Below are positions 1 through 12,900 of a stretch of DNA of 64,000 nucleotides, one piece after another (position 1 is the stretch's first letter; every line of letters starts with the position of its first letter). The position numbers and the translations under genes are program-made. The notes under the pieces were generated by a model, which was not told where the DNA came from, made no database searches, and saw nothing but the letters and a program-made list of their open reading frames with translations. Origin of the DNA: Blastobasis lacticolella. Lineage: Eukaryota; Arthropoda; Insecta; Lepidoptera; Blastobasidae. The stretch is from NCBI GenBank assembly GCA_905147135.1, contig LR990055.1, positions 1,364,001-1,428,000 on the forward strand, in the 5' to 3' direction.

Positions 1-110
1 CTGGATAGACATGCATACACACACACACACACCCGCCGACACACACACACCCACCGACACACGCATTTACGCGCATTCGATCGTACACATCCATGATCAC
101 ACAAGGCACG
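1..110. repeat. CA-rich microsatellite
   Basis: The first hundred bases are dominated by (AC)n runs broken by CCGCCG and CCACCG. This is simple sequence in the intron upstream of the first visible dlg5 exon. No function is seen. Confidence 0.8.
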
Positions 111-379
111 TCCACATTCCTCCATCCACACCCACTCGAACACCTGGTAATCCAGTACTGCCGTCGTAGTCGCCGTGCGAGCGGCCTTAACGTCAGCTTA
201 GACTAAGACACTATACAAGGTACACTCAGTGTATACACCGAGTGACTCTGTCTGGACGCGAGTATCTCTAATTGCAAAATTTATTGTGTCACGATAATTA
301 GTATCGCATCAGCAGCTGTGTGAACACATGCCCAAATATCTAATGTACTTTAGCGCTCTAGTACTACAACTCTATATTA

Positions 380-782
380 GGGGTCATCCATAAATGACGT
401 CACACCTTAATAGGGAGGGAGGGTATTACTGAAATGTGACATAATGTGACAAGGGGCAGGGGGGGTCAAACATTTTGTGACATCACATGTTAAAAATTAA
501 TAATCAAACGCGACGTTTAGACGTGAATAAAAAATCTTAAAATTTAACGAACTTGATCCATATTTATTAATAATTTCGCATTCTCACTATGAAATTATCT
601 CACTATGAAAAATGACGATAGCTGTTTTCTTTCAATTATTCTAAAATACATGGATAAATTTAAGAAATGTGTGACGTCACATTAAGACGGGGGGATTATA
701 AAATTGTGACAACCTGTGACAAGGACGGGGGGAGGGGCTCAATAGTCCTAAAATTTGTGTGACGTAATTTATGGATGGCGCC
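380..782. mobile_element. MITE-like TIR element, TTA target duplication
   Basis: The left end GGGGTCATCCATAAATGACG and the right end, read inverted, GGCGCCATCCATAAATTACG form terminal inverted repeats of about 26 bp that continue into GTCACAC. TTA flanks both ends (377-379 and 783-785), which fits the 3-bp TWA duplication of PIF/Harbinger elements. The interior is AT-rich with two G-rich blocks and no coding capacity, so it is a non-autonomous copy. Two perfect TGACGTCA palindromes lie inside, at 395-402 and 672-679. Assignment to PIF/Harbinger rests only on the duplication and the G-rich ends. Confidence 0.65.
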
Positions 783-836
783 TTATGTAAAAAATATACC
801 AAATTCAATGTATCAACAATATTTTTTTGTGTACAG

Positions 837-916
837 GTATTTTCGTCAGCAAAATAGCTTGCGGCAGCGCGGCGGCTAAGGACGGCAACCTTTGCGTCGG
901 CGATCGCATTGCCAGC
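837..916 (+). CDS. dlg5: dlg5 visible exon 1: PDZ, first half
   Basis: The acceptor TGTGTACAG precedes this exon and the donor GTGAGT follows it. It opens with the last two bases of a Gly codon and encodes GIFVSKIACGSAAAKDG followed by VGDRI, the beta-strand and helix region of a PDZ domain. The carboxylate-binding loop must lie in an exon upstream of the window. It ends in phase 0. Confidence 0.9.
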
Positions 917-3900
917 GTGAGTGAATTTCTACTTTTGGTTATAGGCCTAAGGTTGATTTTTAAAGGCACTTGCTATTGTCAGCGCAAATACTGTTACTTC
1001 TAAAAGCTGATTAGGGAAGGTTCTCAAGGAGGTAGAGTGTTGTCCCGTGAAGGTATACATAAGATACGAGGAAACACATAATTATATATCTATTATACGT
1101 GGTACTTGGATAAAGAGAGCGCCTAACCACAGAGCTCGCTCTATGTAATTGCAACATAAAACACAGAACTAGCTCCCCTTTTGACAGGTCACCTATGTTT
1201 CTAGTCGAGTTCCTATAAGGGTTGAATTTCGGTTCCCTTAAAGCCTCTCCCAAACAGGTGCGACAATGCGTTCCTTTTTGCGATATCTATTAAATTTTTT
1301 GCCATATCTAACAAACCCCCCCTCCTCCCCCCCAGATCAACAACCGTTCGCTGGAGGGCGTGAAGAGCGTCTCCGAGGCGATGGCGTGCCTCAACGACTG
1401 CCAGTACGACGCCGCCACGCTCACCGTGCTGCGGCCGCTGTTCCCCTGCTGCGACCATCGGGACAGGTGGGTGTTTTTTCTACTACTCAGGGATATATAT
1501 TGGTCGAATAAATGATGACCTTTTCCATAGGGGGTAGGAGTGGTACCACCTATCTCCGATAGTATGCCGCCATTTTGAGTTCAAACTAACCGCAGCAAGT
1601 CAGCTCTGGTTCTGGCTTGCTGCGATGGTCCTAGCTCAATCCAAAATGGCGGCGTACTATCGGAGATCGGAGGTATGGCTGCAGGTCAGGAGTACCCTCA
1701 ACCGGCGTAAATGTAAGAGACGATGTATTTTTTATTTATAATACCTGCATATTGTTGTAAAGAAAAGCCGAGAAGAAATAAATTAATCATCATCACAGCC
1801 CACAACAGTCCACTGCAGGACCTTAGGGCCTCTCCTACGAAAGGGGAGGTTGTTGCCATGATCTCCACGCTTGGCAGGCGCGTTGGAGATAGCAGTTATG
1901 TGAATTTAACAATGGAAACGCTGCTGTCCATTTTTCAGCCGACGGAGATCGATTATTTGCCTCGAAAATATTAGTCGTCTTGTACGACACCCACGAGTGT
2001 AAGGGGTTGGTGTTATTCTACTCTGCTGGACATCACGCGGCCAACCGCATGCATGTGCTCGTGATAACGAATGCGAAATAAAGAAATTGAAATTGAAACA
2101 ACCAACAACTTTTATTATCTAGCACTCATAACACAAGCTTTGCTTACTTTGGGGCTAGATGGCGCTGTGTGAATTTGTCCACGATTATTTATTTATTTAT
2201 TTTTATTTATTATGGCACCAACTCTGAAATCGAAAATAATGAATCAACTATTTCATACATTTCGCATTTCACACGGCAGGTTTCGTTTTTAATGTTGTAT
2301 GAAACAGCTGGTGCCATAGTCAAAGTTGTTTGTTTTCACGAGCACAACGGTACCCTGCATACGTCTTTGCCTTTTCGCGTCGTTTGACCCCACAGCAATG
2401 TAAACACAAAACACTACAGACGCACCATTACTTGTTGACATTTTTGCGAATTACGCAACGTACAGCACAATGTAAGATGGGATAACGGATTTTGTAAACA
2501 CTTATCTCGAGTGCTCAATTCCGCTGCCTTATATCACAAGTCGTCCGAAGGTGTGACCGTTGAAGTGTTCTAGATGAATTGTTCATTAGACATTATCAGT
2601 GTTGGACATAATAGAATTTGAGATATTTGCACTTGAGATTTTTTGGAGGTCGATATCTTGATACAGATTTTATTGTTCTTTTTCTTGTGTTTTCTTTTGC
2701 GATAAGTTCAGTACGTGAACAGTTTCTGTAAAGCAATGGCGGGTATACAAAACAGGCATAGACGGACCGATGTATTAATAATGTTAGTGAGTGATAATGA
2801 TAGTGTACATAAAGAGACCGATGGTCCATCAAAATCATTCGCAATTCAGTTAAAAATTTGTCGTTATAAGATCAGCTGTTTTGATGCATGATGCTAATTT
2901 TCGATATTTTACAAACCGTACTCTTTCGGTGTTGCCAATGTGATTTAAATGTATAAAATTTTTCATGCTGAAAATCAAAATTCAAAACCGATCGAATCGA
3001 AGCGAGCGATTCAAAAATCGGGCCCCCGGTTGTGATCACGCGTATGAGGGCTCAGGGTCTGCCTTGACCAATTAGACCAAATAATTTTACTCATTCATAT
3101 ATTCATTCCATATCTGGCCGTGACCGGCAGACTAGAATAGCACCAACCCCTTACACTCGTAAGTGTCGTATAGGGCAACAAATGTTTTCGAGGCGAAAGA
3201 TCTCTAGAGTCTCCGTAGGCTGGAAATTGGGCAGCAGCGTTTTCCATCGTTATATTTACAAAACTGCGATCTCCAACCCGCCTGCCAAGCGTGGAGATGA
3301 TGACAATAACCTCCCCTTTCGTGGGAGAGGCCCTAAGTCCTGCAGTGGACTGTTACGGGCTGTGATGATGATGATGATTCCATGAATCCCCACAGCACGC
3401 GTTGCGCGGACTGCGAGTCGCGGTTGCGTCGCGGCCACAGCGGCTCGGGCTCCGGCTCGAGTTCGCGGCCGCGCGACTCCGCCGAGCCCGCCGACCACGA
3501 CGATGACCCGTGAGTACTTCATAGACTGTCTTCCTCGTCGAGTCAATTTTTCGAAAACCCTAGATCTGGCATGCTATAGTTGGCCGCGGCAACGGCATTA
3601 TCAGTCGCCAGGAACAATTCCTCCCTAGTGCAGGTAGCAGGACAAAGAGGACAAGAAAGCAGATGCTCCATGGTTTGGGATGGAGCTCCACAGTCGCATC
3701 GTTGCTGTGTCTGGTCGATGAAGCCCCACTTAGCCAGAGAGTCTTTGCAGCGGCCAACCTGCGTCCGTAAACGGTTAAGTGACTTCCAATTGTTAAGTGA
3801 CTTCATAGACTGTGATGGTGATGGAGGTTATCCTACATCATCTTCTGGAAAAGAAATCCACTTTGTAGCAACAGTAGACGCTGGAGACCAACAAAACGTT

Positions 3901-6900
3901 GGTCTGCCCGTGCACAACCAGGCACAAAAAATGATTTTAGTGACCGAAACTTCGACTTTTCTTAGCGATTGTACTTACAAATCAGCTTGGCAGTTTCGCT
4001 TTTCAGCCATAGTAAAGTTACTGTTGTTTTTGGTGACTATAAAGTGGTTTGTCTACCAATTAACATAAAAAAGAAATTGATCTTTGTTGTCCGATAAACG
4101 AAAAGAAATCTGCGATCGGCCGCTTTCCATCAGGAGAGTTGTCCGTCTATGTGCCACTCTATTCTATAAAATATTCCTTTTTGATCATATTAATTACAAT
4201 TGCCACGTTTGTCTCCCCGTAGGTCGCCGCAATTCGACAGGGAATGCTTCCAGGTCCCGTTCAACCACAAGGTGCTGCCGCGCGGACAGTACTACTCGCC
4301 GGCGCCGCCCCCAATCGAGGTGAGTGTGAGATGAGATGATGAGATGAGTGAGCAATAAATTGTTAAATAAACTCTGAAATCGCGAAAAAATAATCGTTTT
4401 AAATTGAAAACAAGTACTGTCAAACACTTGTTTGTTTTTCGCGATTTCAGAGTTGTTGCAATAGTTAAAGTTGTATGTTACCACGAGCATATGCGTATTC
4501 CGTGGTATCAAGAATTAATTTAAAGTCACACTGTGAACTCAGTTGCCGCTATATTGCGGAATTTTAAGGACGAAGTGTCAGATATGCTTACGCCGGCAAC
4601 AGCAAGTAACAGCAACATTAACTTACACTAGATACATGTATTCCTTATCAGGCTTTACTAAAGAGGCCGCAATATGAAGCGATATGCTAGATTGAGCTAT
4701 GTTACTGTGCTGCCATAAAGTTGCATATCGTGTACTTGTAAATGCGACTTACTACTTTGCTGTTGCCTATTTCATCATTTTGTGAATAACAGAGAATATA
4801 ATACGAGTTTCACAGCCTTACACCCGGTTTCTGAAACGCTTGTCAAATCATTGATTAGCTAACAGACTGTCACATTTAACAAGCTGTTAAATCACCGTGG
4901 GTTTCTGAAAGGCCAATCAATCTATTGTTAGCTAATCGACCATTAACAAGAGATCAATTTTTTCGTCTGGCTACCCCTGCTAAAATCAGTCACATTCATT
5001 CACTCATATATGTTTTGTTTCTGTCTAACGCATTGATTTGTCTCTGTCCCTAGCGGCCTTTTGATAGCGGCGGGATATTCAACTTTTAGATGAAACTGAT
5101 AGCGATTGTATAGTTTTCGTGTAAAAACGAATATTACGAAAAAAAAAAAATACAGAACGAGAAAAGAGAAATTATAACAATATTTATGTAATGTAAGATC
5201 AGTAATCCCATCATCATCATCTTTAGGCAGTTAGGTGGGTCCCGGTCCACTGCTGAATACAGGCCTCCCACGGCTTACACTCTGGTCGACTCTGTTATCT
5301 TGCATCCATCGGCTCCCTAGGACCTTAAAGAGGTCGTCCGTCCATCCAGAGATAGCCACTTAACAACAAACGCCCCATCGGCTATCGATTCTGTGAGTTT
5401 CTTCCAATAATCCCATTAGTTAAATCCTGGTTCAAGTCCTGGACACGGGCCGGTTCATGGTTCAGGTCTAGGTCCTGGCCCCGGATCAGGTCCTGGTTCA
5501 GGTCCAGGTCCTGGCTTCGGACCAGTTCGTGGTTCAGGTCCAGGTCCTGGCTTAGGACCAGGCCCTGGCCCCGCACCAGGTCCTGGATCAGGTTCAGGCC
5601 CTGGCCCCGGACCAGCTACTAGTTCAGGTCCAGGTCCTGGACCCTGACATGTCCGTGGTTCAGGTCCTGGTCCTGGTTCAGGTCAGAGTCCTGGCCCCGA
5701 ACCAGGTCCTGGTCCAGCTAATGTTTATGGTATTAGTGCTGGCACTGGTCTAGGTCCTGGTTCTGGTTAAAGCTCAAATTGTGATCAAGGTTGCAGTTTT
5801 GGTCATGATCCTGGACCAGAACCTGGACCCTAGACCTGGACTTTGCCTTGGGACCAAAACTAGGACCTGGACCAGGGCCAAGACCAAGACCTAGACCAAG
5901 AAAATCGGATATAATTTCTTTTGACAATCGTTTAATTGGTCGATTTTCGCCAATTAAAATAACAAGGCGATAACATACAGTTAACATGAAAAAAAGCTTT
6001 CCGGAAACCCAAAATTACATTAATCAGCCGTTAATTGGAGATTTGAAAATCCGTTGACAAGCTATAACAAACAGTCAGTTGGCCCTTTCAGAAACCCAAA
6101 CTGCATTTAATCAGTGTTTAACAAGCTGTTACGTAATTTTTGCGTTGACAAGCGTTTCAGAAACCGGGTGTTAGTGTCACACTTTAGTCTAAACTTAATT
6201 ATATTTTATACTTGAATCTAGAATAAGTTTGATCTAAGCAAACCGCTTACCATCAGCTGGGCTGTCTATTCGTTTGTCACTGCGTAGCAAAAATAAAATA
6301 GGTGGAATGTCGACAAATGGTTTTATGTAACTGATTTTGTTTTTATTTGTATAATTTCCTATTTCAGAAGTCCAACCATCCCGCTAACATGCATCCTGGT
6401 TACAAAGTGCAAAAACACGAGTACATCGATTTCTTAACGAACGCCGGCGGGGTTTGTGATTTTTTTGTTTTATTTTTTTCTTTATATTTATTTTAATATG
6501 ATGTCCATGAAATGTAGACCGCGTAATAGTTCCATTTCTTGTAAATATTTTATATTTTTTTATTGTATGTTTTTATTATTTTGGGCTTGATATTTTAAAA
6601 ATATTCTGGGTTTAAACTATCGCGGTTATTTTCACACATTTTAAAGGTATATTCCAGGTTACGCGGTAGGAAACCCGGCACATACCTTTTAAATGTGTTC
6701 TGGGGTTTTTTCACGTAGCGACTTCTGTGATATTATCATCATCATCATTATCAGTATACTTATCTATTTTTAGGGTTCTGTCCACGGAGGGTGAAAACTA
6801 GTCTGAGTGCGAATAGAATGAATATACCGCTCTGCTAAATATTTACACGAATTTTACCTAATTAGAAAAAAAAATGAATGTCTCGTCCATTTGTCCAGAA

Positions 6901-9900
6901 GCTGCCTATCGAGCCCCCGCTGATGTCTCCGTTCGACAACCGGTACGTGTATCACCTGGCCGCCAGCAGCCAGGGGAAGATCCACCAGGAGAGAGGTGAG
7001 ACGGGGTGGGATTCACCACCGGTAGCGTAGAAGGGTAGGGGCAGAATGGGCGTCATTGGTTTTCTGTTTTATATACCACTAAGGTGGCAAACAAGCTTAC
7101 AGCCTGCCTGATGGTAAGCAGTCACCGCAGCCTATGGACGTTTGCAATACCAGGGGCATCACCCACGCCCCTGTGTTTGATTTTGATAGAATACTGACTG
7201 ATGACTTATTCTGAATCTGTCATATGCATGAACAAAATGTTAAAATGACTTAAAGAGTATAACAAAAACTGACAACGATTTTAAAATCGGTTAAAATTTT
7301 AAAGATTATTGTAAAACCTCCTCGCAAAACAGAATTTACGTTTACGCGATATATACTCAACCGTGACGTCACGTTCCATATCTTCGCTCTGTCTAATTAA
7401 GATTTTCAAACGATATTTTTAAGATATTCGAAAACTAATTTGATTCTGGTTCTTTGTTAAGTAAAACCCTATCAAATAAAATAATAAAATAAATCAGTCA
7501 TCATGCCTATTGATAATTCAAGACTAATGACATTAGCTCAAATGGTTTAGCCACGCAACTTGGCGCGTGGCATAAATGTGAACTAACGTTTCCCACTGGA
7601 TACCATTGAGAGGAGTGTCTCCCGAGCGTGCTATATTCAGACGTACTTTGATCTTATTCTCAATAATACTCTATTAAAGCCAATGAAATTGTGGTGTAGA
7701 CGTGATTCAGAAATCTATGTCTATGGTTTGACAGATTTTCGTTAAAATATATCGTTTCAAAGTTGAAATCTTAAAACGCGTGTCACTTTGAAACACTTTG
7801 ACTATTTCCCCGATACTCTTTACAAACAAGCACTCAGAGAGGAAAACGCTCCCATCATACGTTTATAGATCTCTCGATCGTACCGTACGAGACGATAAGC
7901 TTATCTTTTTATCGATACGCTATCACAATTCGATAAGGCCATTGAGCTCTTCGCTCGCAGGCACCTGGGACATGATACGCGGGAAGATCGAGGCGGTCAC
8001 TGGACGCAGCAAATCGAAGGATAAACAGAATAAGGTCAGTGGCTTTTTTGTATATTAAGGTTTATGTTTTCAAAGGTTTTAGGCTTTCAGATTTATTCAG
8101 AACCAAAAACTGTTTTTAGATATAACAGTTTGAATCTAAAACAACTACATTAGTTAAAAACTGTGTCACAGTTGAAAATTTATTCATAAAATATATTATA
8201 CGTTTATAAAACCTGTTATATCTAAAATAGGTTTGGATTTATGTGTCATTAAAATTGTTGAACTTGAAAGTGACAAACCATATTTTAGCCGAAATAGGTT
8301 AAATAAACATCATATAACTTTTTATGAATAAGACGATAAGTATTCAAATGTAAAGTTACGCTTGTTAAAAGTCCGAAGTCTCTAGGAGTTTTTCAATGGA
8401 AACTTGTTGACATCAAAAGTTCACTTTCAATAAATTGATAAGTTATTGAAAGTGTAAGATTGTTTCCATTTTTAATTATTTTAAACTTATTATAATATCT
8501 TCTTCCTTTTTCGCGATGCGACGTTCAGAAATTGCCAATGCATGAGACAATCTATATGGGATTCATTGCGGTTTTATATTTATCATTTTCTATCATGCAA
8601 TATTGCAGTAAGTTTATTGTGTGGCATAGTGCGTGCTTTTCTACTTTACATGAAGTTTACCGTGAGTGACGCCGTGATTAGTTGCTATGTTCTGTGCTTT
8701 GTGTAGGTTTGATTCCGTCGGCCATTATCGCTGGCTTGTGTATACCGTTTACGTATTTCGCACGTAGTTCCCCGCACTCACTATTTGTTTCCGATAAACA
8801 AATAAATCAAATTCCATGCATAGATAATAGATACTGTTCGCATAATTATGCACTTTATCGCTGAATTATATTTTGATTCGGCTACTTACTTTAACAATGA
8901 GTAAGCTAAGCCGATGCGAAATGTGTCTGTTGTAATGGTTGTGAGAATATTTGTTAGTCCTCGCCGCAACGAGGTTGCCACTCGTTGGCGAAGCGAGGTT
9001 GGCCAAGGTCTTCCGCTGAGGATCTTGAGACTAGTTCAACAGTCTCGGGAGCTTCGTGACAATATGTTAGTATTATTGTTGGCGATATTTTCGTGGCTGA
9101 CTGTTGTTCAATTCATATAACAAAGGTTAAATTAAATAGTTTATATCTTAAAAATTAAATAAGCGTGTTAAACTGATGATTAAGTAAAAAAAACCTCTTT
9201 TTGCGTTAATGCCCCGGTTGTGTTCTTGCGCACGAAGGCCCAGAGTCCGCCTTGACCATGGTCCAGGATTTGGCACATTCGGAAATTATAGTGGAGCGAC
9301 TGTCTTCTGACCTCCGTGACCTTGCTACCAGGGAACCTGACCAGATTAGATTATGGTTACAAATTCAGTCGCCTAAATGTGCAGGCTTCATCACGATGTT
9401 TTGCTAACCGAAAAAGCATCAGTTAGAATTCAACTAATGTACATAACTCAGAAAAGAGACATTGGTACATGGTGGCAGAGGGATTCGAACACGGTGCCTC
9501 TCGCTTACGAGTCGGATACCTCAACCACTAGGGCACCGACGATCTAAACTGATGACTGAATATACGATGTTTTTTTTTTCATAGTCACAACCGCTGAAGA
9601 TAATTTTTGAGATATGAATTTCAATTTTACAGTTTATCTTTATCTCTGCTCGCATATTAAATATCCGGTCCGGAAAGACGATATCAGATAATTTTACACT
9701 TTATGTAGGTATTGTTAAGAGTATTGCGTAAAGGTAAAGTATTGCACTTTACTCGCTACTGAAAATTATTCGCTGGCATAGCTTGCTTGCTTGTAATATT
9801 GCAAAGCCACAAAATAAAAATACGCCTGTCATGTCACGAAAAAAATTATAAACAAGGTTATTAAGTATTTTTTTAGCAAGGTTTGGTATAAATTGCGAAA

Positions 9901-12900
9901 TAATGTAATATTCAGTTGGATTTTCCCACTTATAATCCAATTCTTTGACACAGTTCACCATCCTCACGTCGTAAGCCGTTGGCTCCCGCATTCGACTCGG
10001 TGATGCCAATCCTTCGCTTCCTGATCCTCTCGCGGGATGCATAGTCTTTGTGTAGTTGTCTTCGCTGGGCCAAGCAAAGCCAAATTTTCATCGGTAGTAT
10101 TTGCTTTTCTCGAAAATGCGCAGTCGGCCGGCGTTAAAATTTTGCACGCGGACGCTGCGCCGGACGCTCTGATTATTATATTTATTGCAATCAATAAAGA
10201 AATACAGAGATATAACATATATATAACTGACACAACCAGACACTACTTATTTCTAAAAGAAATTTCTACCGGCAGGCCTACAGAAAGGAAATGTTTAGCT
10301 AAGAAATGCAGACAAATGCACAATTAATGAATAATTATAAAATACATATGAATGTGACTAATTATTATGAATAATCTTTATTTCGGACCCGTGGTCCATA
10401 GGTACAATAGTACTTATGAGTAAGTTAAAAAACAATAAAATAATAAAATACAACAAATTGTACTGTAATTGTATTGTAATATTTAGTGTAAAAGTACAAT
10501 TCACGGCTTTAGTCGAAGAGAGCGGTAGCCAATCTTTTTCACCTACGATGGTCTTCCATGGATATTTGTATTGATATGTTTAAAAACAATCTTAACCCCG
10601 CAGGTGCCCGAGTCCGACGCGATCGCTGAGCTAGACTCTGTTATCGACAGCTATCATGGCAAAACAAGTGAGTCACACACCGCTATAACATTATCAAACG
10701 TATTATCTTTATTTTTGTTATGTTATTGTTTAGTATCTAGTAGTAGTAATTGGGCACGCCTGATTAGGATACCCCATTTACGGTTAAGTGTTCATAAAAA
10801 AAATCAATGTGTACTTAGTTAAAAAAATAACGCGTTCGAAAAAATGACGATTGAAATAAAAAATTAAATAAAGTACCGCTACTTAATCTGAAAGTTGTTG
10901 ATAAACAAATATTTATTTTCCAGTCAAAGAGACGAGTAGCGTCCTGAAACGGTCGCGGCGAAAGAACAAGGAGGCCCAGAATGATTCCAAGAACGGTGGG
11001 ACGTGGCCCAAAGCGCGCGCCAACTTCATCCTAGAAGAGAACTCCACGGGGACTATCGTTCAGCCGAGAGCGAGGAAAGAGCGGCCCCCACTCTCTATCC
11101 TGCTCAGTCCGCCGACGAAGCTCCCTCCCGAGCCTCAACGCTCGAACACCAATCGGAACTCCAACCCGATACCTTTAGGCCACGCCCCCCTAACGCAAGT
11201 CACCGCCCCCGCAAGGCATTCCGTCTACAAGTCCATAGAGACGCCAGCGATCGAACACTTTCCCAAACCGGCGCCCTTAGCCATCCACAACCCTTTCGCC
11301 TCACCGAGTAACTTCGACAAAATCCGGACGCTCGAGAAAGACAAGATGTCAATAAGTGACTATTCCGACCACGACATAACTCCGAACCGGCTCAGTCTCG
11401 TGCTGAACCCCTCGGACGATTCACTGGACTACCAGCCCGTCACACGCAACAGGAACAAGAGTCCGCATTCCCTGGACTTCATAGTCAACAAAGGCCCCAG
11501 CTCCCTCGACTTTGTCACCCGAAAGTCGCCCAGTTCGTTAGATCACTCGATAAAAAACCATCCCGGGAAGGATATACTGGAACAGTACTACTCGAAAAAG
11601 TCTACTTCGCCGAAAACGGTTAACAAGTATCCGTCGGACAGCGACAGTTTCGGGCCCGATAGCCTCACGAGCAACTTTCCGATGGCAGGGACCTTGCCCA
11701 CAGCGGCGAGGTTGCAGTACTACCGCGGGCCGTACGCCAACGCCAACCCCCACCCCCGCTACCCCGCCCCCCCCACCGACACCCCCCAGAGCCGGTCCGG
11801 GGAGAGCCTCGGCGGACCGTACGATATGCACTTTCCCACGCACGCCCACAACATGTCCGATCTCCAACCGGACCGCGCGCCCCACCACTCCTACGAGGGA
11901 GGAACGTTTCCAAGAAAAAAAGAGAACCAGCGCTTCCGCGTACCTTCCAACCCGAGTGTGACGTCGAAGAACTCCGCCGGAAAACTCAGCACGGGCTCGA
12001 TAGAGAGGGCCGACCGGGGCTCCCCGACTCCGACGTTTCACGTAGAAGTTTTGAGTCCAGGGCAGGCCGCCAAAGCGTTGAAGCCCCGCCCCCCCGTGGC
12101 CGCGGTCACGCCCACCGCGCCCGCCGCCCCGCCCCTCGGCCGGCCGCTGCCGGGCGAGCTGCGCCGCATACACATCGACAAGTCCCAGCAGCCGCTGGGC
12201 ATCCAGATCAACTGCCCGCCCAACAGCGGGGGCGTGTTCGTCTCGACCGTGTACGACAACTCCCTCGCGAGCAAGGTGGGGCTGCAGGTCGGCGATCAGC
12301 TGCTCGAGGTGTGCGGCATCAACATGCGGTCGGCGACCTACACCCTCGCCGCGTCGGTGCTGCGCCAGATCGGCAACTCCATAACGATGCTGGTGCAGTA
12401 TAGTCCGGAGAAGTACAGGGACGAATTAGTCGGCGGGGGCCCGTCGTCGTCCTCCAGCTCGGAGGACGGGGACGACGCGGCGTCGCTGTCCGGGTCGGCG
12501 ACGCCGCGGAACTCGCCGGGGCCGCAGCAGGGCCGCCTGGGGGCGCTGGGGGCGCCCATGGCGGGGGCCCCGCCGGCCGCCGGGCCGCGCTACCTGCTCA
12601 TCGAGGTGCGGAACTGTGCGGACCTGGGCATCAGCCTGGTGGGGGGCAACGCGGTGGGCATATTCGTGCACAGCGTGGGGAAGGACTCGCCCGCGCACAA
12701 GGCGGGGCTGCGGACGGGCGACCAGATACTGGAGTTCAACAACGCGGACCTGCGCCGCGCCACGGCCGAGCAGGCGGCGCTGGAGCTCGCCAAGCCGGCT
12801 GAGGCTAAGGTGCGTATTCAACACGGAGCCATAGTCGATGTTTTTATTTGTCTAGGATACGTCTATAGCGTATTATCATAGTTGAAACAAGAATAGTAGG

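Noticed and set aside
5382..5987. Minus-strand frames rich in Asp, Leu, Gln and Gly-Pro
   Set aside because: They are translations of the GGTCCTGG minisatellite inside the MITE.
11538..12173. 211-codon frame on the minus strand
   Set aside because: It is the antisense shadow of the GC-rich dlg5 exon 9; no promoter, splice or family signal supports it.
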